Counted from the stretch's first letter, positions 27,295 through 36,267 are shown. The stretch is DNA of 64,000 bases from Aquiflexum sp. TKW24L (GCF_023502205.1 NZ_JAMFLG010000019.1:30622-94621), one strand, 5' to 3'. The notes: generated from the sequence alone by a model not told the origin. Translations and numbers: made by a program.

Positions 27295-28740
27295 TTATTT
27301 CTTGAATTCGCCGTCTATTGTTCTCCAAATCCCCAAAGGATTGCTTTCTCTCAATGCATCTGGCAATAATATATCAGGCATGTCTTGGAAGGCTATCGGT
27401 CTAGCAAATCTCTTGATCGCGTAGATACCGACAGAAGTACTTCTGCTGTCAGATGTGGACGGATAAGGACCGCCATGCTGCATGGCATAGCCTACTTCGA
27501 CTCCGGTCGGAACGCCTTTGTACAGCATTCTGCCACATTTTTCCTCCAACAGATTGATCAGAAAAAGTTTGTCGCTGAGTTCATCTTCTTCCGCCCAAAT
27601 GGTGATGGTCAACTGTCCATGGAGTTTTTCGGCAATAGCGAGCAAATCATCTTCCCCTTCATACACCACCATCAGCGCAAATGCCCCGAAAACTTCCTGT
27701 TGGAATTTGTTATCTCCCAACCAATCCTTGGCTTTGATTTTTGCCAAGGCAGGATGGCCTTTGATCAAGTCTTTGGCGGCGGCAACTTTCACCCATTCTA
27801 ATTCTTCCCTACCCTGCAGGTATTGCAGTGCATTGTAATAAGCATCCGCAATACCTTCATGCAGCATCGGTGCTGCGGCTATGTCCTCGATTTCTGATTT
27901 TATTGCTGCCGCAAATTCTTTTTGCAGACTTTTTGGGACAAAGATCAAACCCGGATTGGTACAGAACTGCCCCACTCCAAGGGTCAAAGAAGAGATAAAT
28001 GCTTTCGCACTACCTGCAATATCTTTAGACAGTTTTTGCTTGAAGGTGAAAATCGGATTCACAGAGCCCATCTCGGCATATACAGGAATCGGTTCCACTC
28101 TTTGGCTTGCTGTCTTAAACAAGGCCATGCCACCATAATGTGAACCGGTAAATGCGATGGCTTTTGCAATCGGATGGACTGCCAGGGCTTGTCCTTCTTT
28201 GGCTCCCCCTTCCACATGCTGAAATATTCCATCCGGCAAAGCTGAATCTACTACCGCTCTATGAATGACCTGGGCAACAAGTTTGGAAGTCTCAGGATGT
28301 GCGGGATGTGCTTTGTAGATGACCGGACAACCCGCTGCCAAGGCAGAAACGGTGTCACCTCCTGCTGTAGAAAATGCCAATGGAAAATTACTTGCTCCAA
28401 ATACGACGACCGGACCGAGTGGAGTTAAAAACCTTCTGAGATCCGGTTTTGGTGCCGGAGTGCGGTTTGGATCTGCATGGTCGATAGTTGCTTCAACCCA
28501 ACTTCCTTCCTCCACCAACTTGGCAAACAAGCGGATTTGACCTGTGGTCCTTCCAAGTTCACCGGTGATTCTTCCTTCGGGAAGGTTGGATTCTTTGGAT
28601 GCCAAAGGGATAAGGGTTGCTTTTTCAGCTTCCAATCCATCTGCGATTTTTCGGAGAAAAGCCGCTTTCTCTTTTCCGGGAAGGTTTTTATAAAACAAAA
28701 ATGCTTCCTGTGCTTTGGCAAAAATCTGGTCGTTGGTCAT
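27295..28740 (-). CDS. 2-Oxoglutarate semialdehyde (2,5-dioxopentanoate) dehydrogenase
   Basis: 481-residue NAD(P)-dependent aldehyde dehydrogenase, last step of hydroxyproline breakdown: 2-oxoglutarate semialdehyde to 2-oxoglutarate. Family motifs are seen: PVVVFGASNFPLAFSTAGGD near 130-149, AFTGSHYGGMALF near 214-226, the general-base glutamate in VYAEMGSVNPIF near 242-253, and the catalytic cysteine in GVGQFCTNPG near 282-291. The GVGQFCTNPGL variant is typical of 2,5-dioxovalerate dehydrogenases shared by hydroxyproline, arabinose and glucarate pathways. Context favours hydroxyproline. Confidence 0.92.
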   Translation of the reverse strand: MTNDQIFAKAQEAFLFYKNLPGKEKAAFLRKIADGLEAEKATLIPLASKESNLPEGRITGELGRTTGQIRLFAKLVEEGSWVEATIDHADPNRTPAPKPDLRRFLTPLGPVVVFGASNFPLAFSTAGGDTVSALAAGCPVIYKAHPAHPETSKLVAQVIHRAVVDSALPDGIFQHVEGGAKEGQALAVHPIAKAIAFTGSHYGGMALFKTASQRVEPIPVYAEMGSVNPIFTFKQKLSKDIAGSAKAFISSLTLGVGQFCTNPGLIFVPKSLQKEFAAAIKSEIEDIAAAPMLHEGIADAYYNALQYLQGREELEWVKVAAAKDLIKGHPALAKIKAKDWLGDNKFQQEVFGAFALMVVYEGEDDLLAIAEKLHGQLTITIWAEEDELSDKLFLINLLEEKCGRMLYKGVPTGVEVGYAMQHGGPYPSTSDSRSTSVGIYAIKRFARPIAFQDMPDILLPDALRESNPLGIWRTIDGEFKK

Positions 28741-28937
28741 GGAGTTTGGTTAATGGTTAATTGGTTGTAATTGTTCTATTTGTTGTAATTGTTGTCGAGT
28801 TATCAAGTTGTCGAGTTTTGTGACATCCAGATTCTTCCAATCAAAAGGCCAAGAAATCAAATAAAGTTCACCCTACATCGTCCATCGTCCATCGTACTTC
28901 CTTCCCTACTTCGTACTTGGTACATCGTACTTCGTAC

Positions 28938-29831
28938 CTAGGACAACTTCGGTCTGTGTTCCAATCCAATCTTGATGATGTTTTCGATTTTCACCCTTTC
29001 TTCTCCGATCAAAGTCAATCTTGGAGCGCGAACCCATTCTGTACCGATTCCTGCCATCTGCTCAGCGAGTTTGATGTACTGCACCAACTTCGGATGGATA
29101 TCGAGTTCTAATAAAGGTAAGAACCAACGGTAGATTTTTAAAGCCTCTTCTGTCTTTCCGGCCTTCACGAGGTTATAGACGGCAACAGTCTCCTTTGGAA
29201 AAGCACATACCAAGCCGGCAACCCATCCGTCGGCACTCATGAGCAATTCTTCCATTGCCAAAGTATCGACGCCACAGAGGATTTTGAACCTGTCACCAAA
29301 GAGGTTTCTCATCCTCGTTACATTAGAAATGTCTCTTGTAGATTCTTTGACGGCTTGGATATTGGGGCAATCGGTCAATTCCTCAAACATGGCCAAGGTC
29401 ACCAAAGTCTTGTAATCCACGGGATTGTTATAGATCATGATCGGCAAATCTGTACTGTTGGCCACCGCCTTGAAATAAGCCACGGTCTCTCTCGCGTCAG
29501 AACCATACCGCATCGGAGGCAAAAGCATTAAACCTGAAGCGCCCATTTCCTTTGCCTTGTGTGCCCAGAATATAGCATCTCTTGTTGCTCCTTCGGCAAT
29601 GTTCAGGATAACAGGGACTTTGCCATTGACATACTTTACCGTCTCGCTTGTCAACTGGATTTTTTCATCCAGGCTGAGTACAGAGGATTCACCCAAAGTG
29701 CCTCCAAGGATGATACCATGCACGCCGGCTTCGAGCTGCGCATCGAGGTTTTTAAAAAACATGTCCATGTCCAAGCTTCCATCCTGATGGAATTTGGTCG
29801 TCACTGCCGGAAATACACCTTGCCAATTCAT
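28938..29831 (-). CDS. DapA/NAL-family lyase, likely 1-pyrroline-4-hydroxy-2-carboxylate deaminase
   Basis: 297-residue member of the dihydrodipicolinate synthase / N-acetylneuraminate lyase TIM-barrel family. The substrate-site GGTLGESSVLSLDEK is at about residues 43-57, the active-site tyrosine lies in PIMIYNNPVDY near 134, and the Schiff-base lysine in IQAVKESTRD near 163. In hydroxyproline clusters this family member removes water and ammonia from the dehydrogenase product to give 2-oxoglutarate semialdehyde. The family alone does not tell the substrate; the neighbours do. It is the first gene of the minus-strand group, facing the AraC regulator across a 281-bp gap. Confidence 0.9.
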   Translation of the reverse strand: MNWQGVFPAVTTKFHQDGSLDMDMFFKNLDAQLEAGVHGIILGGTLGESSVLSLDEKIQLTSETVKYVNGKVPVILNIAEGATRDAIFWAHKAKEMGASGLMLLPPMRYGSDARETVAYFKAVANSTDLPIMIYNNPVDYKTLVTLAMFEELTDCPNIQAVKESTRDISNVTRMRNLFGDRFKILCGVDTLAMEELLMSADGWVAGLVCAFPKETVAVYNLVKAGKTEEALKIYRWFLPLLELDIHPKLVQYIKLAEQMAGIGTEWVRAPRLTLIGEERVKIENIIKIGLEHRPKLS

Positions 29832-30112
29832 ATTCTTTTCTTTTTTTACCCAAAGGTAAATGGATTAATGGCTTGATGCTTACACTTGATTAGTCAATTG
29901 TAATACCATATTGATTTTGAATTAGATATTTTGGTAAAAATAAATTAATATCATATTGAAAATCAATCAGTCCATAGATGACAGTCAACAGAATGCTAAT
30001 CGTTTCTCAACCATTATTTTGTTTGGCTACGTGAATGAAAAACTAGACAGTGCCTTCTACTCTCTTGTTTCTCACTTCTCGTTTCTCGCTTCTCGTTTCT
30101 TGCTTCTCAATT

Positions 30113-30994
30113 ATGAGTCTAAAAATAATCCCCTTCAAAATCCCCAAGTCGCAAAAGGAATTTGTCCGCTTCCAGGTGGATGAAGGGAGCCACTTCTATG
30201 ATAAACTCCACCAGCATCCGGAGTGGCAACTTACCCTCATCCTGGAGGGAAAAGGCCAATTGATGGTTGGGGATTATCTAGGGAGATTTGAACCGGGGGA
30301 TATCTACCTGCTTGGTTCAAATGTGCCGCATGTCTTCCGTTCTGATGAGGAGTACTTCCAAAAAACCTATACCATCAAATCCGTCAGCAACACGATTTTC
30401 TTTGATTTTGAGGCGCTCGGTAAAGGAATCTGGGAAGTAGAAGAATTCCTTGAACTCAGACAATGGGTCAATGCCATCAAAGGTTGCTACGTGGTCAGGT
30501 GCGAAAATCAGGAATTCCTTAAAACCAGCATCCAGACATTTGCTTTAAAAACAGGGATGGAAAAAGTCCTTGCAGCCTTGGAAATGATCCGGTCCCTGCA
30601 ACAACCCAATGCGATGCAAGCACTAAATCGCCTGCTTCCTATTAGGGATTATTCCGAACTTGAAGGAAAGCGCATGGGCAATGTCATGGCTTTTATCCTT
30701 GCAGAGAACCACCGCAACATCAGCCTAAAAGAAGTAGCAGAAACCGCCAACATGAGCAAAGAAGCGTTTTGCCGCTTTTTCAAAGAGCGGACCGGCAAGA
30801 CCTATACCGAATTTCTCAACGAACTCCGTATCCACAAATCCTGTCACCTGCTCCAAGAAACCGACCATTCCATTTCTCAAATCGCATATCAGACAGGTTT
30901 CCAAAATCTTTCTTACTTTAATAGGGCTTTTAAAAAATATATACTGACCACCCCGAAATCATTCCGCAAACAAATCCATTTTCAAAACCTATGA
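30113..30994 (+). CDS. AraC-family transcriptional regulator with N-terminal cupin
   Basis: 293 residues from the ATG at 30113 (MSLKIIPFKIP); a longer frame from 30050 runs through low-complexity DNA and is rejected. A cupin-like sensor domain (HQHPEWQLTLILEGKGQLMV, then FEPGDIYLLGSNVPHVF) covers about residues 25-100. Two helix-turn-helix segments follow (ISLKEVAETANMSKEAFCRF and ISQIAYQTGFQNLSYFNRAF) in the C-terminal 100 residues. It is divergent from the hydroxyproline genes, which it probably controls. Its stop overlaps the start of the DUF885 peptidase gene (ATGA). Confidence 0.9.
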   Translation: MSLKIIPFKIPKSQKEFVRFQVDEGSHFYDKLHQHPEWQLTLILEGKGQLMVGDYLGRFEPGDIYLLGSNVPHVFRSDEEYFQKTYTIKSVSNTIFFDFEALGKGIWEVEEFLELRQWVNAIKGCYVVRCENQEFLKTSIQTFALKTGMEKVLAALEMIRSLQQPNAMQALNRLLPIRDYSELEGKRMGNVMAFILAENHRNISLKEVAETANMSKEAFCRFFKERTGKTYTEFLNELRIHKSCHLLQETDHSISQIAYQTGFQNLSYFNRAFKKYILTTPKSFRKQIHFQNL

Positions 30995-32679
30995 AAAAAT
31001 TGCTCCTCATTTCCCTCATGTTCCTGATGGCTTGGCAGGTATCCGCCTCCGAACTCTATCCTGCCATCATGAGCTTTCAAGCTGACCGGACTGCCCTGAA
31101 CAGAAAGTATAACAATTTCCTCTCGGATGAATATTTTGAAAGGATCGACCGCTTGTATCTTGATTGGTTGAAGGCCCTCGAGAATATGCCCTATGATTCT
31201 TATTCGGCAGATGGCAAATTGGACTATCAGATATTCAAAAATTACCTCGAAAAGGAAAGCTACTTTCATTCCGCTGCCTTTGAAGAATATAAAGCCGTAA
31301 AAAATGTGGTGGATTTTGCAGCGCCGCTGGAAAAATTCTATCAGGCAAGAAGGATGGCCATCAAACCCAATGCACAGGAATTGGCTGCTACTTTTACCCA
31401 GGTCGAAATGGCCATGAAAACCAAATGGGAGCAAAGCAAAAAAACCAAGCCTTACGACAATTGGCAAAAAGCGGAACTGGCAGCTGGAGTAGTAGAAGCG
31501 ATGCGAAATAGTACGGCGGAGGCTTATAATTTTTATAACGACTATGATCCTGAATTCACTTGGTGGATGAAAATGCCGTCGGAAAGTTTATCGAAAAGCA
31601 TGACCGAATATGCTGAATTCCTAAGGAACCATTTTGAAAATACCGTGGTGAAGGATGATGGATCGGGAATCATCGGCAAAGTGGTAGGCAAAGTAGCCAT
31701 CGAAAAAGAATTGGCTTACAACATGATTCCCTATACTGCGGAAGAACTTTTGGCAGAAGGGGAAAAGCAATATGCCTGGTGTGAGCGGGAAATGCTCAAA
31801 GCCTCACAGGAAATGGGATTTGGCAATGACTGGAAAGCAGCCTTGGAGAAAGTCAAAAATACTTATGTCCCGGCCGGATTATGGCCGCAGATGGTAACCG
31901 AAATGGCAGAGGAAGCGATCACCTTCTTGGAGGAAAGAGACTTGATGACCATTCCTGAAATGGCCAAAGAAACCTGGCGAACTTCCATGATGTCAGCTGA
32001 AAGGCAAAAAGTCAGTCCCTTCTTTTTGGGTGGGGAAACAATCATCATTTCCTATCCCACCTCCGAAATGTCCCATGCCGACAAAATGATGAGCATGCGG
32101 GGAAACAATCCCCACTTCTCTAGGGCCACGGTGCAGCATGAACTGATTCCCGGACACCACATGCAGCAATTCATGAATCAGCGTCATTTCCCTCACCGAA
32201 GGATGTTCAATACGCCGTTTTGGGTGGAAGGATGGACTTTGTATTGGGAGTTTAACCTTTGGGATAAGAATTTTCCAAGAAATGCCGAGGACAAAGTGGG
32301 CATGTTGTTTTGGAGAATGCACCGGGCAGCAAGGATTGTTTTCTCACTCAATTACCACCTTGGCAAATGGACGCCGCAACAGTGCATAGACTTCCTCGTG
32401 GACAAGGTAGGTCATGAGCGGGCAAATGCTGAGGCGGAAGTCAGAAGGTCATTTGAGGGAAGTTATGGTCCACTTTACCAATTGGCGTATATGATCGGTG
32501 GACTGCAGGTCTATGCTTTGAAAAATGAGATGTTGGCCTCAGGAAAAATGACCGAAAAGCAATTCCATGATTTCTTTATCAGCCAAAACTACATGCCTAT
32601 CGAACTGCTGCGTGCGCGGATGAAAGAAGAAAATCTCCCACGGAATTTTAAGAGTAATTGGAGGTTTTTGAACCCTTGA
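30991..32679 (+). CDS. Exported DUF885-family metallopeptidase-like protein
   Basis: 562 residues with a signal peptide (MKKLLLISLMFLMAWQVSASE). The C-terminal half has the DUF885 hallmark HELIPGHHMQQF (an H-E-x5-H-H zinc site, about residues 386-397), and downstream FWVEGWTLYWEFNLW supplies the probable third ligand glutamate. Members are uncharacterised or weakly characterised dipeptidase-like enzymes. Coupling to the AraC gene (4-bp overlap) and the neighbouring catabolic genes suggest that it helps liberate hydroxyproline from collagen-type peptides; this is inference. Confidence 0.87.
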   Translation: MKKLLLISLMFLMAWQVSASELYPAIMSFQADRTALNRKYNNFLSDEYFERIDRLYLDWLKALENMPYDSYSADGKLDYQIFKNYLEKESYFHSAAFEEYKAVKNVVDFAAPLEKFYQARRMAIKPNAQELAATFTQVEMAMKTKWEQSKKTKPYDNWQKAELAAGVVEAMRNSTAEAYNFYNDYDPEFTWWMKMPSESLSKSMTEYAEFLRNHFENTVVKDDGSGIIGKVVGKVAIEKELAYNMIPYTAEELLAEGEKQYAWCEREMLKASQEMGFGNDWKAALEKVKNTYVPAGLWPQMVTEMAEEAITFLEERDLMTIPEMAKETWRTSMMSAERQKVSPFFLGGETIIISYPTSEMSHADKMMSMRGNNPHFSRATVQHELIPGHHMQQFMNQRHFPHRRMFNTPFWVEGWTLYWEFNLWDKNFPRNAEDKVGMLFWRMHRAARIVFSLNYHLGKWTPQQCIDFLVDKVGHERANAEAEVRRSFEGSYGPLYQLAYMIGGLQVYALKNEMLASGKMTEKQFHDFFISQNYMPIELLRARMKEENLPRNFKSNWRFLNP

Positions 32680-32720
32680 GGTCTTTCCGACCTCGAGGGT
32701 TTAGAAATTTATTTTAAAAA

Positions 32721-32762
32721 GAATAGACCTTCGAGGTTTGTAAAAACCTCAAAGGTCTATTC
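32721..32762. terminator. Long hairpin between convergent genes
   Basis: GAATAGACCTT (from 32721) with AAGGTCTATTC (to 32762), plus inner GAGGTTT/AAACCTC, gives an almost continuous stem of about 18 bp with a short loop. No long T run follows on the + strand, so efficiency as a terminator is unsure. Upstream copies of AGGTCTTTCCGACCT (32680-32694) are related repeat sequence. Confidence 0.6.
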
Positions 32763-32766
32763 ACTT

Positions 32767-33579
32767 TCACTTCTCCAACTCCTCCTGTTTATCTTTTTTC
32801 AGAGTAATAATGATTGCTCCGTTTTTGGCTTTTTCCCCAAATCTTATGGTTGCTGATTCACCCTTCAGGACTTCAATGCTTTGAATATCACCGGGGTTGA
32901 TATTATCAAAATCGAAAAATTCCTCCAGTCCATTTTTTGTTTTAAGGTAGTAAACCGGTTTATCCCCTTTAGATTTTTGGTCCATTTGAAGATAAATCTT
33001 CGAATTTGGATCAGCATTTATTATCCAATCTCCTGATTGGCTTGCTGTGCCGGTTAAGGCTTTTACTCGTTCTTGGACGGGGGGGCTGTCAGAATCTATT
33101 GGCCCTGTACCAATTCTAAATTGTGGACTCGTGCTTTGAAATGTAGGCGGGATCTTCGACGGAGAAGCATATAGCATCCAATTTTTGGACCCATTCAAAG
33201 AAGCTTGTTGGTTTTCTGTCAGCTCATTTTTTATGGCAACCAGAGTACTGAGCTGCTTTTTCTTCAACCGATTTTCTATGTCCAAAACAACATCCATCTG
33301 CTTGGAAACAGCTACCGCATCAGGTTTGGATTCTGCTAACAGTTTTTTCAGCTTTTCGGTTGCCGCATCAAGGTCCCATTTGAGTGTACTGAAGTCCGCG
33401 GCATTGGTGCTGTGGATTTTTTTGATTTTCTCTGCTTGGACATCAGAAAGGGAGATTTTATCCCGGTTTTTCATGACGACATCCGCAGAGAAAAGATATT
33501 CCTGAAACATATCCTGGGCATTGCCCAAGCTTACGGTGAGGAACAGGAGCAAGAATAAATAGTTCTTTAGCATAGTCAA
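32767..33579 (-). CDS. Periplasmic Spy/CpxP-like sensor with TonB-plug-like C-terminus
   Basis: 270 residues with a signal peptide (MTMLKNYLFLLLFLTVSLGNA). Residues about 30-130 form helices with the LTxxQ-like segment LTENQQASLNG, resembling Spy/CpxP chaperones or zinc-resistance sensors. The last 70 residues resemble the plug domain of TonB-dependent receptors (INPGDIQSIEVLKGESATIRFGEKAKNGAIIITLK), as often found in Bacteroidota proteins of ECF and BlaR1 loci. It is the last gene of an ECF operon (sigma, anti-sigma, this gene) with a 17-bp gap, so it is probably the envelope member of that regulatory unit. Confidence 0.82.
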   Translation of the reverse strand: MTMLKNYLFLLLFLTVSLGNAQDMFQEYLFSADVVMKNRDKISLSDVQAEKIKKIHSTNAADFSTLKWDLDAATEKLKKLLAESKPDAVAVSKQMDVVLDIENRLKKKQLSTLVAIKNELTENQQASLNGSKNWMLYASPSKIPPTFQSTSPQFRIGTGPIDSDSPPVQERVKALTGTASQSGDWIINADPNSKIYLQMDQKSKGDKPVYYLKTKNGLEEFFDFDNINPGDIQSIEVLKGESATIRFGEKAKNGAIIITLKKDKQEELEK

Positions 33580-33596
33580 GTAGATTTATTGTTGGT

Positions 33597-33920
33597 TTAG
33601 TATTCAGTCAAAAGGGAGGCAGTGGGAGATTCCCAAGTTTCCAGGTATGTCTTTTCTTCGATCAGGATTTGTTGGTTGTCATTTTCATCTTTCTCAAGCG
33701 TGATTACAATTACCTCAGCCGGAGGATTGAGTTCCTGTTTTTGCTGAGGCCAAAGGAAAAACCCCACAGCCAAAGAAGCAGCGATCCCCATTGGGATCCA
33801 CCAATTAATGCTGCTTGATTTTGTTGGTTCTGGGAAAACAGGAATATCCATCTTCCGATCATTCTCCTTTAATTGATCAAAGAAGCTTTGTATTTCTTTA
33901 TCGGTTTCGTTTCTCATCAC
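33597..33920 (-). CDS. Putative anti-sigma factor, single-pass membrane protein
   Basis: 107 residues. The cytoplasmic N-terminus (EIQSFFDQLKENDRKMDIPVFPEP) is followed by one transmembrane helix (WWIPMGIAASLAVGFFLWP, about residues 41-59) and a short periplasmic tail. Position directly after the ECF sigma gene, overlapping it by 4 bp (ATGA), is the main argument for an anti-sigma role. No zinc-binding HxxxCxxC motif is present. Confidence 0.75.
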   Translation of the reverse strand: MMRNETDKEIQSFFDQLKENDRKMDIPVFPEPTKSSSINWWIPMGIAASLAVGFFLWPQQKQELNPPAEVIVITLEKDENDNQQILIEEKTYLETWESPTASLLTEY

Positions 33921-34399
33921 TTTTCGATTCTTGTTTTTTCAATCCAATCTTTCAGTCTTTTCTTTCCGCGGTCATAATGTGTCCGTACCGTGCCGATATG
34001 CAGCTGCATCACCTCTGCACATTGCTCTAAAGTCATGTCGTGGTAGAATACCATCAGCAACACTTCCTTTTGCCGATCCGGAAGCGCTTGGAGCAAAGCC
34101 TCATGGGAATCATTTTCTGGAAGATCATCTTCATAAGCTATGTCAGGCAGCTGGTCTAAGGAGGAATTTTTATTTCCCTTTCTCAATTCTTCGTAAGCCG
34201 TATACCTGATCACAGAAAACAGCCAGGTTTTCACTTGGGATTTTTCTTTATAGACAGCTTTGCCTTCCAGTATTTTCAGATACACAAGCTGCAAAACATC
34301 CTTGGCCCGTTCTTCATCAAACGAACAACATTGCCGCGACCAATGGTAAGCTTCGGAATGAAGTTCTTTGAGGATGGTTTCGAGCCAGTGTTTTTTCAT
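33917..34399 (-). CDS. RNA polymerase sigma factor, ECF subfamily
   Basis: 160 residues, with region 2 (DVLQLVYLKILEGKAVY...TWLFSVIRYTAYEELRK, about residues 35-77) and region 4 (LPDRQKEVLLMVFYHDMTLEQCAEVMQLHIGTVRTHYDRGKKRLK, about 107-151). The ORF begins with ATG at 34399 and the length is standard. It should direct transcription of its own operon and of unknown targets. Upstream (34400-34604) is AT-rich and includes the terminator of the ThuA gene. Confidence 0.92.
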   Translation of the reverse strand: MKKHWLETILKELHSEAYHWSRQCCSFDEERAKDVLQLVYLKILEGKAVYKEKSQVKTWLFSVIRYTAYEELRKGNKNSSLDQLPDIAYEDDLPENDSHEALLQALPDRQKEVLLMVFYHDMTLEQCAEVMQLHIGTVRTHYDRGKKRLKDWIEKTRIEK

Positions 34400-34551
34400 T
34401 TCTGATCTTTAGTGTCAAAAAGTTAGGGATATATGACAAGATGTTCAGGAAGTTTTTAGTATGAAAGGAAATATGGTAGATGTAAATTGAAATAAAGTTG
34501 AAATAATATGGGCAGAATATGATGTTTTCTTGATAGATAGATTAAAAAAAC

Positions 34552-34580
34552 ACAAGGCAGGTTATGTATACCTGCCTTGT
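34552..34580 (-). terminator. Rho-independent terminator of ThuA gene
   Basis: ACAAGGCAGGT (34552-34562) and ACCTGCCTTGT (34570-34580) form a perfect 11-bp stem with a 7-base loop. On the minus strand it is followed by a run of seven T (seven A at 34543-34550 in the given strand). It lies 24 bp past the stop of the ThuA gene. Confidence 0.85.
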
Positions 34581-34604
34581 TTTAAAGAGATGAAATTCAA
34601 GGTT

Positions 34605-35360
34605 TTAATCAATTGGAAATCCTTTGGCTGCCCACCAGATTCCCCCATAGATATGTTTGAGGAAGTCATCATCCAAAAATGCCCAGTCTGTATGACCCAT
34701 GGCAGTGTAGAACATCCTTCCCCCATCAAACTCATTGGTCCAAGACATCGGGTGAAATTCTCCCATGCCGTTTTTGGGATCATAAGTTCTTTCGTCAGCT
34801 GTAATCAGTACTTTTACATCAGGATTGAAATTTTTGAAGGCATAAATCTCATCTGACCAAACCCATTTTTCAGGCAGGTGATAAGTTGCCGGATGCTCAC
34901 GGTTGACGACGTTCAGTTTCAAAGTCTGCTGATCCGGGTGATTCAAAAACTGCGCACCAATCAGCTTGGTGTACCAAGGCCATTCGTATTCGGTATCGGT
35001 CGCGCTGTGGATACCGACAATGCCATTTCCTGCTTGGACAAACCTTTGGATCACGGCTTTTTGTTCGTCATTGAAAATCGTGCCTGTGGTACTCATCATA
35101 ACCATGACATCATAGCGCTCGAGGTTTTTGTCGGTGATATAGCTTTCATCTTCAGTGGTGAAAATATCAAATATCTGGTCCCTAGCGAGTTTTTTTAGTG
35201 CGATTACGCCATCAGGGATGGATTGGTGTCTAAATCCTTTGGTTCTGCTGAAAACAAGAACACGGAATTGGGGATTGCTTTGAGCAAAAGATTCCAAGCT
35301 CAAGCCAAACATCATGATGCAGACGAGCAGTAGGGAAGAAAGATAGGTTTTTAGGTTCAT
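34605..35360 (-). CDS. Exported ThuA-domain protein
   Basis: 251 residues with signal peptide (MNLKTYLSSLLLVCIMMFGLSLESFAQ). The ThuA (class I glutamine amidotransferase-like) fold is seen from VLVFSRTKGFRHQSIPDG through GNGIVGIHSATDTEYEWPWY to GGRMFYTAMGHTDWAFLDDDF. Family members occur near sugar (trehalose) utilisation genes, but no activity is well established, and the catalytic cysteine of amidotransferases is absent. Here no sugar genes are adjacent. It lies downstream of the VanX-like and SDR genes on the same strand. Confidence 0.87.
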   Translation of the reverse strand: MNLKTYLSSLLLVCIMMFGLSLESFAQSNPQFRVLVFSRTKGFRHQSIPDGVIALKKLARDQIFDIFTTEDESYITDKNLERYDVMVMMSTTGTIFNDEQKAVIQRFVQAGNGIVGIHSATDTEYEWPWYTKLIGAQFLNHPDQQTLKLNVVNREHPATYHLPEKWVWSDEIYAFKNFNPDVKVLITADERTYDPKNGMGEFHPMSWTNEFDGGRMFYTAMGHTDWAFLDDDFLKHIYGGIWWAAKGFPID

Positions 35361-35397
35361 GTTATTTTTAGGTATTAAGATTTTAGTATCAAGTATT

Positions 35398-35460
35398 ATG
35401 AAACGAGAGACAAGAAGAGAGGCAAGAAGCGTGAGGCGAGCGACAAGTAGCGAAAGGCAA
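35398..35460 (-). repeat. Degenerate CGAGAAGCGAGAG-type low-complexity repeat
   Basis: Words such as GAAACGAGAGACAAGAAG and GAGGCGAGCGACAAG in tandem-like order. This is the reverse complement type of the 26098-26155 and 30058-30110 repeats. Confidence 0.65.
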
Positions 35461-35502
35461 GAGTCAATTTTCTAATTTTTCAATTTTGTAATTTTCCAAT
35501 TT

Positions 35503-36267
35503 CTACCTCACCATCGCAAATTTTTCCCCAGCAACTTTTCGGGTGAAAGCATTAAAATGCCACCATTCTGAGCCAATTCCTGTAAATCCACCATGTTTCA
35601 TTGCCATCCGGAGAATTTCCCTGTTGAGGATATGTTCTTTGGTAATATTCCCTTCCAACAGCATCTGGGCTTCCCTGTCAGGATAAGCCGGATAGCCAAA
35701 GAAATCAAAAGGCGTTCCCATATCCAATGTGATACCTGTTTTTTGGTTAGCCAAAGTCAAGTCAACAGCAACTCCGAAGTTATGCAAACCACCTACTTTG
35801 GGATCCGCCACATACAGCGGTTTTACACTATCGGGTTTGTCTAACTCATCCCAAAGGATCTGTTGCACACTTTGGGGACGGACGCCATCATAAACCAAAA
35901 AAGTCAAGTCAGGATATTCTTCTTTCAGTTTTTCGTGGGCTTTTTTGAGCATCTCCGCGACTTCAGGCTGCACATAGCATCTTGTCAGATCACCATAGAC
36001 ATCCTTTCCAAAGAAATTATCGGTGGTAGAATATTTCAAATCCACAAAAATCCCGGGAATCACCACCTCCACATCAACCAATCCTGCATCGATGATTTTT
36101 TGTTCCAGTTCACTTACTTCATATCTGATCTTAAACTGTTCGTCTCCGATAGAAACCAAGTCATCAATTTCCACCCCGTTGGAAGTCTTTTCATTGATCT
36201 TGGACTCGCAGGAAATAAAGATGAGGAGGAAGAATATGAAGGATATATTTTTCAAGGGAAAATTCAT
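35503..36267 (-). CDS. D-alanyl-D-alanine dipeptidase, VanX/DdpX-like (M15D) lipoprotein
   Basis: 254 residues with a lipoprotein-type start (NISFIFFLLIFISCES), so likely anchored at the periplasmic side. The zinc-site motif HNFGVAVDLTL near residues 162-172 and the C-terminal SEWWHF near 232-237 are the M15D signature. The fold also contains LVYDGVRPQSVQQILWDEL near 123-141, with the substrate-binding arginine. Cleavage of D-Ala-D-Ala in cell-wall turnover is likely; resistance to vancomycin would need vanH/vanA, which are absent. Its ATG overlaps the SDR stop by one base (TAATG). Confidence 0.9.
   Translation of the reverse strand: MNFPLKNISFIFFLLIFISCESKINEKTSNGVEIDDLVSIGDEQFKIRYEVSELEQKIIDAGLVDVEVVIPGIFVDLKYSTTDNFFGKDVYGDLTRCYVQPEVAEMLKKAHEKLKEEYPDLTFLVYDGVRPQSVQQILWDELDKPDSVKPLYVADPKVGGLHNFGVAVDLTLANQKTGITLDMGTPFDFFGYPAYPDREAQMLLEGNITKEHILNREILRMAMKHGGFTGIGSEWWHFNAFTRKVAGEKFAMVR

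Noticed and set aside
35503..36267. Vancomycin resistance operon
   Set aside because: Only a VanX-like dipeptidase is present; no vanH, vanA or regulator is next to it, so a cell-wall turnover role is more likely.
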